Shown one piece after another: positions 27,945 to 38,128 of a stretch of 64,000 nucleotides of DNA; the stretch's first letter is position 1; each line of letters starts with the position of its first letter. This DNA comes from an uncultured Prevotellaceae bacterium (GTDB lineage Bacteria > Bacteroidota > Bacteroidia > Bacteroidales > Bacteroidaceae), in NCBI GenBank assembly GCA_902775075.1, contig CACYKX010000001.1, positions 6,189-70,188 on the forward strand, read 5' to 3'. The notes below the pieces were generated by a model. It was not told the origin of the DNA. It saw nothing but the letters and a program-made list of their open reading frames with translations, and ran no database searches. The translations under genes were made by a program, and so were the position numbers.

Positions 27945-28397
27945 ATGAGGAATAATATTTTATTCGTTTTGTTTTTATCTTTAATGGTTTCTTGTCATTC
28001 TCATAATACAGAGAAACCAGTCTGGGAAGATTCCACTAAGGAAGATTATAATTATCAGGTGTCAGATACTATGCATCATGATACGATAAAATGTTCAAAG
28101 ATTGATTCTGTGGCAATTCAGCTTCATAATAAGAAAGAAGAAAAGCAAGCTGAGAAATATAAGAATCGCAAAGTAGAATTTCATAAGATCTTTTCAGATA
28201 CCCATATGACAGATACCTATAATATAGGTTATGAACGGGGATATGCTGATGGAGAAAAAGATGCCCATGCGAATGCGGGTAGAAACTCCTTCAATACATC
28301 TAACCAGGAGAAAGGTAAGAATCGTTTGCGTTATGTGAAAGGTTATAAGGAAGGTTACGAAGCTGGATATACCGATAATCTTGATAGTGGTGACTAA
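27945..28397 (+). CDS. Hypothetical lipoprotein with Gly-Tyr repeats
   Basis: A 150-residue predicted lipoprotein: the signal peptide is MRNNILFVLFLSLMVSC with lipidated Cys17. The middle is charged (KKEEKQAEKYKNRKVE). The C-terminal third carries two copies of a Y/G motif, IGYERGYADGEKDA and KGYKEGYEAGYTDN, i.e. G-Y-x-x-G-Y-x-x-G. I do not recognise the family. Its stop overlaps the convergent dinB stop by four bases. It lies only 14 bp after the preceding terminator and no clear own promoter is seen, so it may depend on read-through. Confidence 0.75.
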   Translation: MRNNILFVLFLSLMVSCHSHNTEKPVWEDSTKEDYNYQVSDTMHHDTIKCSKIDSVAIQLHNKKEEKQAEKYKNRKVEFHKIFSDTHMTDTYNIGYERGYADGEKDAHANAGRNSFNTSNQEKGKNRLRYVKGYKEGYEAGYTDNLDSGD

Positions 28398-29515
28398 AGC
28401 TCATCTGGCCATTTCTTGAATTCTAATTCAAGTTCATAACTATCATTCTTCAATCCATGAGTGATATCTGTATGATCTAGATTATTGGTTACGCTGAGTC
28501 CCATGAGTCGGATCGGATGATTGGCCGAATATGAAATCTGCTGCAATAACTTCTTAGCTATTGGTAATATCGTATCTTTAGAATTAAGAACCTTAGATTG
28601 AGTATAGCTTCTTGTGATTTGGGTAAAGTCGCTATACTTTATTTTTAAGGTTAAAGTGTTACCTTCGAAATTATTTTTCTTGAGTCGTTCTATTAGTTCA
28701 AGGACAGTATGGTAGAGTTCTATGAGTATTGTGGATTTGATAGATATATCCTCCAGAAAAGTATGCTCACATCCAACAGATTTTCTGATATAGGTAGTAT
28801 TTACCGGTCTGTTGTCGATACCACGTGCAAAGTCATAGAAGATATATCCCGACTTACCAAAAACTTCTACGAGATGATTTCGGGAAACCTTTCTTAAATC
28901 TCTTCCTGTAAATATTCCCATATGATGCATCCTTTCGGCAGTCTTCTTGCCGATTCCCCAAAAGTTTTCTATTCTCAGTTTATTAATAAATTCGATAGCT
29001 TTATCAGGATGTATCGTACAGACCCCGTTAGGTTTCCGATAGTCAGAAGCAATTTTCGCCAGAAACTTACAATAGCTGATGCCTGCAGAAGCTGTGAGAT
29101 TAAGCTCGTCTTTGATTCTATTTTTTATCTCCATCGCTATGTCCAAGGCAAGAGAGATATTCTTCTTGTTGTGGGTAACATCAAGGAATGCTTCATCTAT
29201 TGAAATAGGTTCTATGAGATCAGTATATTCCTGGAAAATGCGATGCACTTGCAGGGAAACTTCCTTATAGTGATGATGATTCCCCGCAACGATGATAAGG
29301 TTAGGACACAAGCGCTTGGCACGTGATATAGGCATAGCAGAATGAACACCATATTTACGGGCCTCATAACTCGCCGTTGATACCACTCCACGTGGTCCAT
29401 CATATCCTACAGCAATGGCCTTGCCACGTAATTCTGGATGATCGCGCTGCTCAACAGAAGCGAAAAATGCATCCATGTCGATATGTATGATTTTCCTTAT
29501 TTCTTTTTCAGCCAT
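28394..29515 (-). CDS. dinB: DNA polymerase IV (Y-family translesion polymerase)
   Basis: A 373-residue Y-family polymerase that copies past damaged bases. The catalytic acids are in HIDMDAFFASVEQRD (Asp13) and SIDEAFLDV; the little-finger domain follows to the C-terminus. A TTG 48 bp further upstream would extend the frame, but it lies inside a TAAATTTG -7 element (29561-29568, leftward), so the ATG at 29515 is chosen. The usual beta-clamp-binding QLxLF tail is not obvious. A 22-bp repeat array lies about 60 bp upstream of the promoter. Confidence 0.95.
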   Translation of the reverse strand: MAEKEIRKIIHIDMDAFFASVEQRDHPELRGKAIAVGYDGPRGVVSTASYEARKYGVHSAMPISRAKRLCPNLIIVAGNHHHYKEVSLQVHRIFQEYTDLIEPISIDEAFLDVTHNKKNISLALDIAMEIKNRIKDELNLTASAGISYCKFLAKIASDYRKPNGVCTIHPDKAIEFINKLRIENFWGIGKKTAERMHHMGIFTGRDLRKVSRNHLVEVFGKSGYIFYDFARGIDNRPVNTTYIRKSVGCEHTFLEDISIKSTILIELYHTVLELIERLKKNNFEGNTLTLKIKYSDFTQITRSYTQSKVLNSKDTILPIAKKLLQQISYSANHPIRLMGLSVTNNLDHTDITHGLKNDSYELELEFKKWPDEL

Positions 29516-29624
29516 CGTTGTGGATTGTATTTTTGGAGTTAAGAATTCAATACGTAGGTGCAAATTTACAAAACGTTTTTGTAAAAATGTTCTTGTTGCA
29601 TTGAATTTATGATATTAAATCTAT

Positions 29625-29756
29625 ACGCAGTTAACTTCGTCGGCAGATGCAGTTAACTACGTACGGTGATGCAGTTAACTACGTAGGCTGATATAGTTAA
29701 CTTCGTAAGGCGACGCAGTTAACTGCGTAAACGGATGCGGTTATATGTGTTTGGCA
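29625..29756. repeat. 22-bp-period GTTAAC palindrome array, site 2
   Basis: Six tandem 22-bp units with exact phase: the GTTAAC cores start at 29630, 29652, 29674, 29696 and 29718, and a degenerate GTTATA at 29740. The first 16 bases of each unit approach the palindrome ACGNAGTTAACTNCGT; the remaining six vary (often with GG). The array fills the gap between the dinB promoter and the rho terminator. Unlike sites 1 and 3 it is not within the ~400-bp repeat. The units have no unique spacers, so it is not a CRISPR. Confidence 0.92.
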
Positions 29757-29786
29757 ACGTATAAATAAAGGCTCTTTGAATTCAAA

Positions 29787-29827
29787 AAAATATCGGAGCT
29801 AGAAATCTATTTCTAACCCCGATATCA
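29787..29827 (-). terminator. Terminator after rho
   Basis: On the leftward strand a long interrupted stem (ATATCGG...GTTAGAAAT with ATTTCTAG...CCGATAT) is followed by a run of seven T, about 30 bp after the rho stop. Confidence 0.88.
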
Positions 29828-29855
29828 TATATAGAACAATGTAATTCGATAATGC

Positions 29856-31985
29856 TTAATCGTTCATAGAAAGCAAGAACTCCTCGTTGTTACTAGTTCT
29901 TCTCATGCGATCATGAATAGTATTCATGGCCTCGATAGGATTCATGTCGCTGATATATTTGCGCAGAATCCACATACGATCCATAGTAGTCTTGTCTTGC
30001 AACAAATCGTCGCGGCGTGTACTTGACTGTACCAAGTTGACAGCAGGGAAAATACGCTTGTTGCTCAAACTGCGGTCGAGCTGAAGTTCCATGTTACCAG
30101 TACCCTTGAATTCCTCAAAGATAACCTCATCCATTTTACTACCAGTATCAATCAATGCTGTAGCGATGATGGTGAGTGAACCGCCTCCCTCGATGTTACG
30201 AGCAGCACCAAAGAAACGCTTTGGCTTCTGTAATGCGTTGGCATCCACACCACCAGTAAGCACTTTACCACTGGCCGGAGCTACTGTGTTGTAGGCACGA
30301 GCCAATCGAGTAATACTATCAAGGAAGATCACAACATCGTGACCACATTCTACCATTCGTTTTGCCTTTTCCAAGACAATACCGGCAATTTTGACATGAC
30401 GCTCAGCAGGTTCATCGAAAGTAGAAGCGATGACTTCTGCGTTTACCGTACGGCTCATGTCGGTAACTTCCTCAGGACGCTCGTCTATCAAGAGCATCAT
30501 CAGATAAGCCTCAGGATGGTTGGCTGCAATTGCGTTGGCGATATCCTTCATCAAGATAGTTTTACCAGTCTTAGGTTGTGCCACGATTAGTGCACGCTGG
30601 CCCTTTCCGATAGGAGAGAATAGGTCAACAATGCGGGTAGATAGATTTGTTGTAGCACGATCACCACACAAGTTGAATTTTTCGTCAGGGAACAAAGGAG
30701 TAAGATGCTCGAAAGGAATACGATCGCGCACCTCACTAGGAGTTCTTCCGTTTATCTTGTCGATGCTTGTCAGTGGGAAGTATTTTTCACCTTCGTGTGG
30801 AGGACGAACATGACAGTTGATAACGTCACCAGTTTTTAGTCCATAACGCTTGATATAGTTTTGTGCTACATAAATATCGTCTGGCGAAGACAAATAGTTG
30901 TAATCACTAGAACGAAGGAAACCGTAACCATCCGGCATTACCTCAAGTACACCGTTACCTGTTACCAAGTCGGCAAAATCATACTTCAACTGTATGCTCT
31001 TAGAAGAAGTAGTATTGGAAACAGGTTGGAAACTTCGAGAACTCTGAGTGGTAGGTCTGTCAAAGATGTCAAAAGTCGGAGTAGCACCTTGGTCTTCGAT
31101 AGGCAAATCGACGGTAATGATGAAATCGGTTCCGTCTCCAGGGTCTCCCTCCCAGATATTAGAATGGAGATCTTCAGAAGCAGCAGGAGTTTCTGCAGTT
31201 TCTTCCGGAGTCTTTGTTTCGATTTTGTTTTTCTCATTATGAGCATTTACCTTAGCTTGCAATTGAGCAAGAAGATTACTGGTTTCGCCTTCGTCGCCAG
31301 TTTTCTCACCATCTGTGGCAAATGCGGCCTCAGGAATGAAGTCAGATTCCGCAGAGACTTCATTATTATTATCCTCTGCAGAAGTCTCGTTAAAGCTCAG
31401 TACGTCAACGGCATCATTCAATGCCATATCAATTTTCGACTTTGTTTCGTCCTCTGTGTTTTCTTCTTTAGCATTTTCTTCAGCTTTCAACTTAGCCTCT
31501 TCAGCTTCTTTCTCGGCTTTAGTTTTTCGTGTGCTTCTTCGTTTTGGTTTTTCTGCAGGCACCTCTTCCGTTGTAGCCTCTTCAACCTTCGGGGTTCCTT
31601 CGGGTTGCTCTTCAGTTTCTACTACAGTTTCTACGGTCTTTTTTCTAGAGCGAGTAGTAGTCTTAGTAGTTTTTTTAGGTTCCTCTTCAGTCTCTTTGAA
31701 TAGAGGCTGCTCCTGAGTTTGAGGTGTCGGACCAGTAGCTTGATCACGCATTACATCGTAGTTCTCACCTTTGCTCCCCGATACAGTATATACCTTATCA
31801 TCGTGCTTGGTGATACGTACACGTTTACGCTTAGTGGCAGGCTTAGTTTCTCCCTCATTGGTGCCCATAATAGCATCAACAATCTTCTCCAGACTGTCAC
31901 TCTTTTTAATGGAAGCACCTGCCTGTTTAGCGATATCCTGCAATTCTGCGATATCTTTAGATAATAATTCGTCTTTACTATACAT
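29856..31985 (-). CDS. rho: Transcription termination factor Rho
   Basis: A 709-residue RNA-dependent ATPase that ends transcription of untranslated RNA. An N-terminal Rho domain start ([23 protein letters not shown]) is followed by an insert of about 290 residues, low in complexity and rich in E, K, T and A, then the cold-shock RNA-binding domain ([22 protein letters not shown]) and the RecA-like motor with Walker [10 protein letters not shown] and the Q-loop/secondary sites. Such an inserted disordered domain is common in Bacteroidota. Total length is well above the ~420 residues of E. coli Rho. Confidence 0.98.
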   Translation of the reverse strand: MYSKDELLSKDIAELQDIAKQAGASIKKSDSLEKIVDAIMGTNEGETKPATKRKRVRITKHDDKVYTVSGSKGENYDVMRDQATGPTPQTQEQPLFKETEEEPKKTTKTTTRSRKKTVETVVETEEQPEGTPKVEEATTEEVPAEKPKRRSTRKTKAEKEAEEAKLKAEENAKEENTEDETKSKIDMALNDAVDVLSFNETSAEDNNNEVSAESDFIPEAAFATDGEKTGDEGETSNLLAQLQAKVNAHNEKNKIETKTPEETAETPAASEDLHSNIWEGDPGDGTDFIITVDLPIEDQGATPTFDIFDRPTTQSSRSFQPVSNTTSSKSIQLKYDFADLVTGNGVLEVMPDGYGFLRSSDYNYLSSPDDIYVAQNYIKRYGLKTGDVINCHVRPPHEGEKYFPLTSIDKINGRTPSEVRDRIPFEHLTPLFPDEKFNLCGDRATTNLSTRIVDLFSPIGKGQRALIVAQPKTGKTILMKDIANAIAANHPEAYLMMLLIDERPEEVTDMSRTVNAEVIASTFDEPAERHVKIAGIVLEKAKRMVECGHDVVIFLDSITRLARAYNTVAPASGKVLTGGVDANALQKPKRFFGAARNIEGGGSLTIIATALIDTGSKMDEVIFEEFKGTGNMELQLDRSLSNKRIFPAVNLVQSSTRRDDLLQDKTTMDRMWILRKYISDMNPIEAMNTIHDRMRRTSNNEEFLLSMND

Positions 31986-32133
31986 TATATTATAGCTTGT
32001 ATAAAAGAAATCTTATTGATTGTGAGTGATTCCGAATGAGGAAACACTCGATGTTTAAAATCGAATGCAAATGTAGCGTTTTTTTTCGGTATAGCCAAAT
32101 TTTTTTCGTACTTTTGCATTTAAAATTGAATTT

Positions 32134-33936
32134 ATGGCAAAAGAAATTCCATATCTTGATGTACAAAACCTCACCAAACGCTTTGGTGCTCAGGTGATAT
32201 TTGATGGTATATCATTCTCTATTGCCGAAGGGCAGAAGGTTGGTCTTATCGCTAAAAATGGTACTGGTAAGTCTACTTTGCTATCTGTTCTTACGGATAA
32301 TGAAGGTTATGAGAGTGGTGATATTATATACAAACGTGATTTAAAGGTAGGTTATCTGGAGCAGAGTCCGAAGTTTGATCCGGATGAGTCGGTTCTGGAT
32401 GCGTGCTTTAATCATCAGGGAGATCCGGAAAAAGTGTTGCGTGCTAAGCAAGTGCTTACACAGTTGAAAATCACGAATATGGATCAGCCTATGAAAGAAT
32501 TGTCAGGTGGTCAGCAGAAACGAGTAGCTTTGGCCAATGTGCTGTTAATGGAACCTGATTTCTTAATATTAGATGAACCTACCAACCATTTGGATCTAGA
32601 TATGATAGAATGGCTTGAGGGATATCTGTCGCGTGGTAATCGTACCTTGTTAATGGTTACTCATGACCGATTCTTCTTGGATCGTGTATGTTCAATCATT
32701 CTAGAACTTGATGATCAGCAGATCTATACTTACCGTGGTAATTATAGTTATTATTTGGAGAAGCGTCAGGAGCGTATGGATAATATGCGTGCTGAGGTAC
32801 AACATGCTAAGAACTTATATCGAACCGAACTCGAATGGATGCGTCGTATGCCTCAGGCTCGCGGGCATAAGGCCAAATATCGAGAGGATGCCTTCTATGA
32901 ACTTGAAAAGGTGGCAAAACGCCGTATCGAGGAGAGGCAGATTCGATTAAAGGCTTCTACGGTGTATATCGGTAGTAAGATTTTTGAATGCCAATATGTG
33001 TCTAAGAAATTTCCAGCTTTGGGGAATAGACCTGAAAAGGTGATCTTGGATAATTTCTATTATAATTTCGCGCGATTCGAGAAAATGGGTATCGTGGGAA
33101 ATAATGGAACGGGTAAGTCTACATTCGTTAAGATGCTTTTGGGACTCGTGAAACCTGATAGCGGAAAATTCGATATTGGTGAAACGGTAAGGTTCGGATA
33201 TTTCTCACAAGAGGGATTGAAGTTTCGCGACGACCAAAAGGTTATCGATGTGATCACGGAAATAGCTGACTATATCGATTTGGGTAGAGGACGTAAGATG
33301 ACGGCTTCTCAGTTTCTGCAATATTTCATGTTCTCGATGGAAGAACAGCAGAACTATGTATATAAATTGTCGGGTGGAGAACGTAGAAAACTCTATCTGT
33401 GTACGATCTTAATGAAGAATCCTAATTTCTTGGTATTGGATGAGCCAACCAATGATTTGGATATTCAGACCTTGCAGGTGCTCGAAGAATATTTGCAAGA
33501 TTTCCCGGGTTGTGTCATCGTCGTAAGTCATGATAGATATTTCATGGATAAGGTGGTAGACCATCTCTTGGTGTTCAAAGGTGATGGAGAAATCAAGGAC
33601 TTCCCAGGCAACTATACTCAGTTCCGTGAATGGAATAAGATGCAGAATAAGGCTATTTCTGCTCAGAATCAGAAGAAAAATGCTGATGCGAAAAAGAAAG
33701 ACTATCATCATGACACGCGTCGTCGACTTTCTTATAAAGAGAAAAAGGAATTGGAACAACTGTCAAAAGAGATAGAAGACTTGGAAAGCGAAAAAGCAAA
33801 GATCGAAGAGGAACTCTGTAGCGGAACGCTCTCTGTGGAAGATCTAACGACAAAGAGCAAGCGTCTACCGGAAATTAAGGATTTATTAGATGAAAAGGAG
33901 ATGCGCTGGCTCGAGCTGTCAGAAATCGAAGGATAA
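32134..33936 (+). CDS. ABC-F family ATPase
   Basis: A 600-residue soluble protein with two ABC domains and no membrane segments. The first has Walker A LIAKNGTGKST and signature LSGGQQKRVALA; the second Walker A IVGNNGTGKST and signature LSGGERRKLYL. Each has an LDEPTN box. The interdomain linker (about 210-290) is charged, and the C-terminus has a coiled coil (LSYKEKKELEQLSKEIEDLE). ABC-F proteins act on ribosomes (translation factors or, in some cases, antibiotic protection) or in DNA-related roles (Uup). The C-terminal coiled coil favours a Uup-like member. A TACTTTTG -7 element is at 32109-32116. Confidence 0.9.
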   Translation: MAKEIPYLDVQNLTKRFGAQVIFDGISFSIAEGQKVGLIAKNGTGKSTLLSVLTDNEGYESGDIIYKRDLKVGYLEQSPKFDPDESVLDACFNHQGDPEKVLRAKQVLTQLKITNMDQPMKELSGGQQKRVALANVLLMEPDFLILDEPTNHLDLDMIEWLEGYLSRGNRTLLMVTHDRFFLDRVCSIILELDDQQIYTYRGNYSYYLEKRQERMDNMRAEVQHAKNLYRTELEWMRRMPQARGHKAKYREDAFYELEKVAKRRIEERQIRLKASTVYIGSKIFECQYVSKKFPALGNRPEKVILDNFYYNFARFEKMGIVGNNGTGKSTFVKMLLGLVKPDSGKFDIGETVRFGYFSQEGLKFRDDQKVIDVITEIADYIDLGRGRKMTASQFLQYFMFSMEEQQNYVYKLSGGERRKLYLCTILMKNPNFLVLDEPTNDLDIQTLQVLEEYLQDFPGCVIVVSHDRYFMDKVVDHLLVFKGDGEIKDFPGNYTQFREWNKMQNKAISAQNQKKNADAKKKDYHHDTRRRLSYKEKKELEQLSKEIEDLESEKAKIEEELCSGTLSVEDLTTKSKRLPEIKDLLDEKEMRWLELSEIEG

Positions 33937-33942
33937 AAATAG

Positions 33943-33974
33943 TAATGGGTAGAGTATTGAAACTCTACCCATTA
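33943..33974. terminator. Bidirectional hairpin between the ABC-F gene and engB
   Basis: A 13-bp perfect stem (33943-33955 with 33962-33974) around a 6-nt loop lies between two convergent genes. Flanking T/A runs are modest on both sides. Confidence 0.8.
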
Positions 33975-33981
33975 GTTTGTC

Positions 33982-34584
33982 TTACTTATTTATGGTTTGA
34001 TTGATTCCTTCAATGTAATCGAGTACCTCATCGCGACCTATACGTTTCTCAGAACTTGTTATAAAATAAGGTGGAAGATTTTCCCATCGATCTTTAAGTT
34101 CCTGCATCCAAGCTTTTGCATTCGAAGTGGCCTTAACCTTGCCTACCTTATCGGCTTTAGTAAAGATAATGGCAAAAGGAATGTTGCTCTCACCAAGCCA
34201 ATCAACAAATTCTCTGTCGATTTTCTGCTGAGGATGTCTTACGTCGATGAGTACGAAAACGTTCACCAATTGTTCACGTTGCAGAATATATCCGGAAATC
34301 ATCTGCTCCAATTTCGCTTGAACCGTTTTAGATCGCTTTGCAAAACCATAGCCAGGAAGGTCGACAAGATACCACTCATTATTGATAATGAAATGGTTGA
34401 TTAGTAATGTCTTTCCAGGAGTGGCAGAAGTCTTGGCAAGTCCTTTGTGATTACAAAGCATATTAATAAGACTTGATTTTCCCACATTACTTCTACCTAT
34501 GAAAGCGTATTCCGGTTTGTCGTCTTTAGGGCACATGCTTACGCGAGGTGCAGAAATAGTAAATTCTGATTTCTTAATGTCCAT
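33982..34584 (-). CDS. engB: Ribosome biogenesis GTP-binding protein EngB/YsxC
   Basis: A 200-residue TRAFAC GTPase needed for 50S ribosomal subunit assembly. The G1 motif GRSNVGKSS is at residues 30-38, G3 is DLPGYGFA, G4 is TKADK, and G5 lies near the end (TSSEKRIG). Length is as usual. A leftward TATCTTTG -7 element lies at 34601-34608. Confidence 0.96.
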   Translation of the reverse strand: MDIKKSEFTISAPRVSMCPKDDKPEYAFIGRSNVGKSSLINMLCNHKGLAKTSATPGKTLLINHFIINNEWYLVDLPGYGFAKRSKTVQAKLEQMISGYILQREQLVNVFVLIDVRHPQQKIDREFVDWLGESNIPFAIIFTKADKVGKVKATSNAKAWMQELKDRWENLPPYFITSSEKRIGRDEVLDYIEGINQTINK

Positions 34585-34722
34585 AATTTAATATTTTTTG
34601 CAAAGATAGGGGGAAAACGCACTTTTTTGAGTTTAATTTTAAAATTTTTAGCTTAAAAGTTGCTTCTTATAATATTTTTTAGTATTTTTGCATTCGAAAT
34701 TTAGAAAGAGAGCGACAAAAAA

Positions 34723-35514
34723 TTGAGAAGAATTTACTACATACTATTCTTGATGATGGTTCTTTGTGTGGCGTGTGAGTTTAAGTTGAAGCCTGCAGAG
34801 GATATTTATGGTCGTGTCCAAATAGAACGCTATGATCGTCTAGAAAGTCGCTATCTTACTACAGGTGATTTTTCTGCTCTTCAGCAGATGAATACCGATT
34901 ATCCTATAGAGACTCGTACGTTGATAGAGAAGATGCTTCAGATAGGTGAAGTGAGTGATCGTGACATCCGTACCAAGTTCCTTATGTTTTATCAGGATTC
35001 TACTTTGCAGGCTCTTGTTGCTGATGCAGAGGCGGAATATGCTAATATGGATGACATCAACCAAGACTTGCAAGAAAGTTTTGATCGTCTAATCAATTGG
35101 CTGCCAAATGTTCGTATTCCTGTGTTTTATGCGCAGATAGGGGCTTTGGATCAAAGTATCGTCGTTGGTGAAAATACGGTAGGAATCTCATTGGATAAGT
35201 ATTTGGGTGAGAACTATCCACTTTATAAAAAATATTATTCTTATTCGCAACGCAAGAGTATGAAGCGTGCAAATATAGTGCCTGATTGTTTGGTGTTCTA
35301 TTTGCTTAGTTTGTATCCGTTGGATAATTTCGAGCAACGCCCTCAATTGGAACGTGATTTGCACGTTGCTAAGGTCATGTGGGTTGCCAACAAAGCTATG
35401 GATAAAAACTTCTTTCAAACATCGTATGTCTCACGTATTGATAGATATATGAAGAAAAGTGGGGCAACGATAGAGCAAATGCTTAAAGACGAAGATTATT
35501 CCAAGTTAAAATAG
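34723..35514 (+). CDS. GldB-like lipoprotein
   Basis: A 263-residue lipoprotein starting with TTG. The start is supported by the signal peptide it creates, MRRIYYILFLMMVLCVAC with a lipobox LCVAC (Cys18); the ATG codons within would leave too short a signal. The central block VGISLDKYLGENYPLYKKYY and the following IVPDCLVFYLLSLYPLDNFEQ resemble GldB, a gliding-motility and type IX secretion-associated lipoprotein of Bacteroidota. In non-gliding gut species its role is unclear. A TATTTTTG -7 element is at 34683-34690. Confidence 0.72.
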   Translation: MRRIYYILFLMMVLCVACEFKLKPAEDIYGRVQIERYDRLESRYLTTGDFSALQQMNTDYPIETRTLIEKMLQIGEVSDRDIRTKFLMFYQDSTLQALVADAEAEYANMDDINQDLQESFDRLINWLPNVRIPVFYAQIGALDQSIVVGENTVGISLDKYLGENYPLYKKYYSYSQRKSMKRANIVPDCLVFYLLSLYPLDNFEQRPQLERDLHVAKVMWVANKAMDKNFFQTSYVSRIDRYMKKSGATIEQMLKDEDYSKLK

Positions 35515-35552
35515 TTTATTCTCCATTTTTCTTTGTATCTTTGTAGGCAGAT

Positions 35553-37745
35553 ATGAAGAAACTATTTATTTTTTGTACAGCTATCATGATGGCTATGGAG
35601 TTATGTGCCGCTGAAAAAATAGATCTGAAGTCAATTACTTCGGGAGTCTTTTCAGCCGAGTATATTAGTGGTATTAATCCAATAGAAGGTACCGATCAGT
35701 ATGCTTCGATTAGTAGTAATCGCAAACAAGTGATAAGATACTCTTTTAAAACAGGAAAACAAACTGCCGTACTTTTTGATGCAGACAAAGTAGGGAATGG
35801 TATGGTAGAAGAAGTTGATGGGTATTCTATCAGTCCAGATGGTAAGAGACTACTGATACAGACGCATACAGACTATGTTTATCGTCGATCTTTTAAAGCT
35901 AAGTTTTATCTATACAATATCAAAAGTAAAAAGTTATCAGAGTTGTCTTCATGTGAGAATCAACAAATTCCTACATGGTCGCCTGATGGTAGTAAGGTAG
36001 CTTTTGTTTATGACAATAATATCTATATCACTGATGGTAATCACGAAACACAGGTTACGTTTGATGGAAAATTCAACTCAATAATTAATGGTTTACCTGA
36101 TTGGGTTAATGAAGAAGAGTTTGGTTTTAATAATGCGATGGCATGGTCTGCAGATAGCAAGACCTTGAGTTGGATAAAATATGATGAATCTCGAGTAAAG
36201 ACATATTCTTTACAGTTATTCAAAGGATTGAAACCTGAAAGAAAAGAGTTTTCTGATTACCCTGGTGAGTATTCTTATAAGTATCCTAAGGCAGGACAGG
36301 ATAATTCTATAGTTTCTGTATGGACATATAATCTGATGAATAAGGAGACACATCAAGTATCTGTACCATTGGATGCAGAAGGATATATTCCAAGAATAAA
36401 AACTACTGCTGATAATCATCGTATAGTAGTATACACAATGCCTCGACATCAAGATGTCTTAAATCTCTATGCTGTGGATCCTTATAATCAGAATGTTAAG
36501 TTGATGATAAAGGAGCAAGTAGAGAAATATGTCAAGGAAGAGGCCATGGAGGGTATCTCTTTCGGTAAAAATACGATATTGCTTCCTTCCGATCGTGATG
36601 GATATATGCATCTATATCTATATGATTATAGCGGAAAACTTCTACGAAAAGTGGAGAAGGGTAATTATGATGTCACTACGGTATATGGATATGATGAGAA
36701 AACAGGCGATGTGTATTATCAGGCTGCAGCTCTGAACCCTCATGACCGTCAAATCTATGTTTCTCATTCTAATGGGGTAGTAGAACGACTAACTCATCGT
36801 GAAGGTAATAATTCTGCCTTATTTTCTGGTGACTATAATTTCTTTGTGAATGTATGGAGTGATTATAATACTCCTTATGAGTTTACAAACTGTACAAACC
36901 ATGGAAAGGTTATTAAAGTTCTTGAAAGAAATGAAGCTTTAAAGAAGAAGATAGAACAATATGGTTGGACGAAAAAAGATACTTTCAGTTTTGTGTCATC
37001 AGAAGGAGTACGCCTAGATGGTTGGATGGTTAAGCCTGCCGATTTCGACGCCCAAAAGAAGTATCCAGTGATACTCTTCCAGTATTCAGGTCCAGGTAGT
37101 CAACAAGTGATGAATAGTTGGAGTGCAGGAAGTATGGGAAATGGCGGAGCCTTTGATATGTATCTTGCGCAACATGGATATATTGTAGTTTGTGTTGACG
37201 GTCGTGGTACTGGCGGTCGTGGTTCAGACTTCGAGAAATGTACATATCTGAAAATTGGAGAACTAGAATCGAAAGATCAGGTAGAGACAGCTATTTATAT
37301 GGGCAGTCTACCTTATGTTGACAAGAATCGAATCGGTATTTGGGGATGGAGCTTCGGTGGCTTCAATACCCTGATGAGTATGAGTGAAGGTCGTCCTGTA
37401 TTTAAGGCCGGTGTAGCCGTAGCTCCTCCTACCAATTGGAAATTCTACGATACCATCTATACAGAACGCTATATGCGTACACCGAAAGAAAATCCTTCAG
37501 GCTATCAGACTAATCCGATTCAGCGTTCTAATGATCTACATGGTGCCTTGTTGATATGTCATGGCGTAGCAGACGATAATGTTCACCCACAAAATACTTT
37601 TGAGTATGCTGAGGCTTTGATACAAGCAGATAAAGATTTCAAGGAAGTCTTTTATACCAATCGTAACCATAGTATTCGTGGAGGAAATAGTAGAAACCAT
37701 TTGCTTCGTCAGATAACAAATTGGTTTGACACAAATCTGAAATAA
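35553..37745 (+). CDS. Dipeptidyl peptidase IV (S9B prolyl peptidase)
   Basis: A 730-residue secreted serine peptidase that removes X-Pro dipeptides from peptide N-termini. It has a signal peptide (MKKLFIFCTAIMMAMELCAA), an N-terminal beta-propeller domain with the DPP IV motif DWVNEEEFG near residue 190, and a C-terminal alpha/beta-hydrolase domain with the catalytic Ser600 in GWSFGG, Asp in GVADDNVH and His in NHSIRGGN. It likely acts in the periplasm on host or dietary peptides. A TATCTTTG -7 element is at 35536-35543, and a strong two-way terminator follows. Confidence 0.96.
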   Translation: MKKLFIFCTAIMMAMELCAAEKIDLKSITSGVFSAEYISGINPIEGTDQYASISSNRKQVIRYSFKTGKQTAVLFDADKVGNGMVEEVDGYSISPDGKRLLIQTHTDYVYRRSFKAKFYLYNIKSKKLSELSSCENQQIPTWSPDGSKVAFVYDNNIYITDGNHETQVTFDGKFNSIINGLPDWVNEEEFGFNNAMAWSADSKTLSWIKYDESRVKTYSLQLFKGLKPERKEFSDYPGEYSYKYPKAGQDNSIVSVWTYNLMNKETHQVSVPLDAEGYIPRIKTTADNHRIVVYTMPRHQDVLNLYAVDPYNQNVKLMIKEQVEKYVKEEAMEGISFGKNTILLPSDRDGYMHLYLYDYSGKLLRKVEKGNYDVTTVYGYDEKTGDVYYQAAALNPHDRQIYVSHSNGVVERLTHREGNNSALFSGDYNFFVNVWSDYNTPYEFTNCTNHGKVIKVLERNEALKKKIEQYGWTKKDTFSFVSSEGVRLDGWMVKPADFDAQKKYPVILFQYSGPGSQQVMNSWSAGSMGNGGAFDMYLAQHGYIVVCVDGRGTGGRGSDFEKCTYLKIGELESKDQVETAIYMGSLPYVDKNRIGIWGWSFGGFNTLMSMSEGRPVFKAGVAVAPPTNWKFYDTIYTERYMRTPKENPSGYQTNPIQRSNDLHGALLICHGVADDNVHPQNTFEYAEALIQADKDFKEVFYTNRNHSIRGGNSRNHLLRQITNWFDTNLK

Positions 37746-37768
37746 TTCATTTATATTGAAATAAATAA

Positions 37769-37810
37769 CAATAAAAGAGGCATTCGAAAAATCGAATGCC
37801 TCTTTTATTG
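37769..37810. terminator. Bidirectional terminator between dpp4 and the pqqD-like operon
   Basis: A 19-bp perfect stem (37769-37787 with 37792-37810) with a 4-nt AAAA loop. T-rich arms on either strand suit termination of both convergent transcripts. Confidence 0.93.
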
Positions 37811-37821
37811 TTATTATCTAT

Positions 37822-38094
37822 TTATTTTTCTACAATTCCTGCTTCTATCCATTGGTCGGCAATAACCTGTGCATCAGATTTTGCAGTATTGATGTCGACC
37901 TCATATTCCTCTGTAAGTAGACGTGCGATGTCTTCAGTTGTGAACTGGTCCATCTTCTGTACTTCTCTCCAAAGATAGGCAGAACTTTCGTTCATACTGA
38001 TGATATTATTAAAATCTATATTTTCCTTTCCTTCGGCTACAATCATGTTGACACCGCAGATTACTCTAATATTAAATCCTTCTTTGGCTTTCAT
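37822..38094 (-). CDS. PqqD-like peptide-binding protein
   Basis: A 90-residue protein of the PqqD type, a winged-helix fold (RiPP recognition element) that holds leader peptides during maturation. Matching features are the start GFNIRVICGVNMIVAEG, the NESSAYLWREV block and the later YEVDINTAKSDAQVIADQWIEAGIV. It is the last gene of a leftward cluster with an S26-type peptidase and an HPr-kinase-like protein; this combination accompanies some lasso-peptide and related systems. No precursor, ATP-grasp, B2 protease, asparagine-synthetase-like cyclase or radical SAM gene is present here. Confidence 0.8.
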   Translation of the reverse strand: MKAKEGFNIRVICGVNMIVAEGKENIDFNNIISMNESSAYLWREVQKMDQFTTEDIARLLTEEYEVDINTAKSDAQVIADQWIEAGIVEK

Positions 38095-38128
38095 ATTTCT
38101 TATATTATGTTATAAAGGTCTTATCAGT

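Noticed and set aside
29625..29756. CRISPR array
   Set aside because: The units are contiguous 22-mers that are similar throughout, without unique spacers, and no cas genes occur in the window.
30861..31703. Long plus-strand frame (280 residues) opposite rho
   Set aside because: It mirrors the low-complexity insert of Rho; the translation is Ser/Phe/Cys-rich with no family signal.
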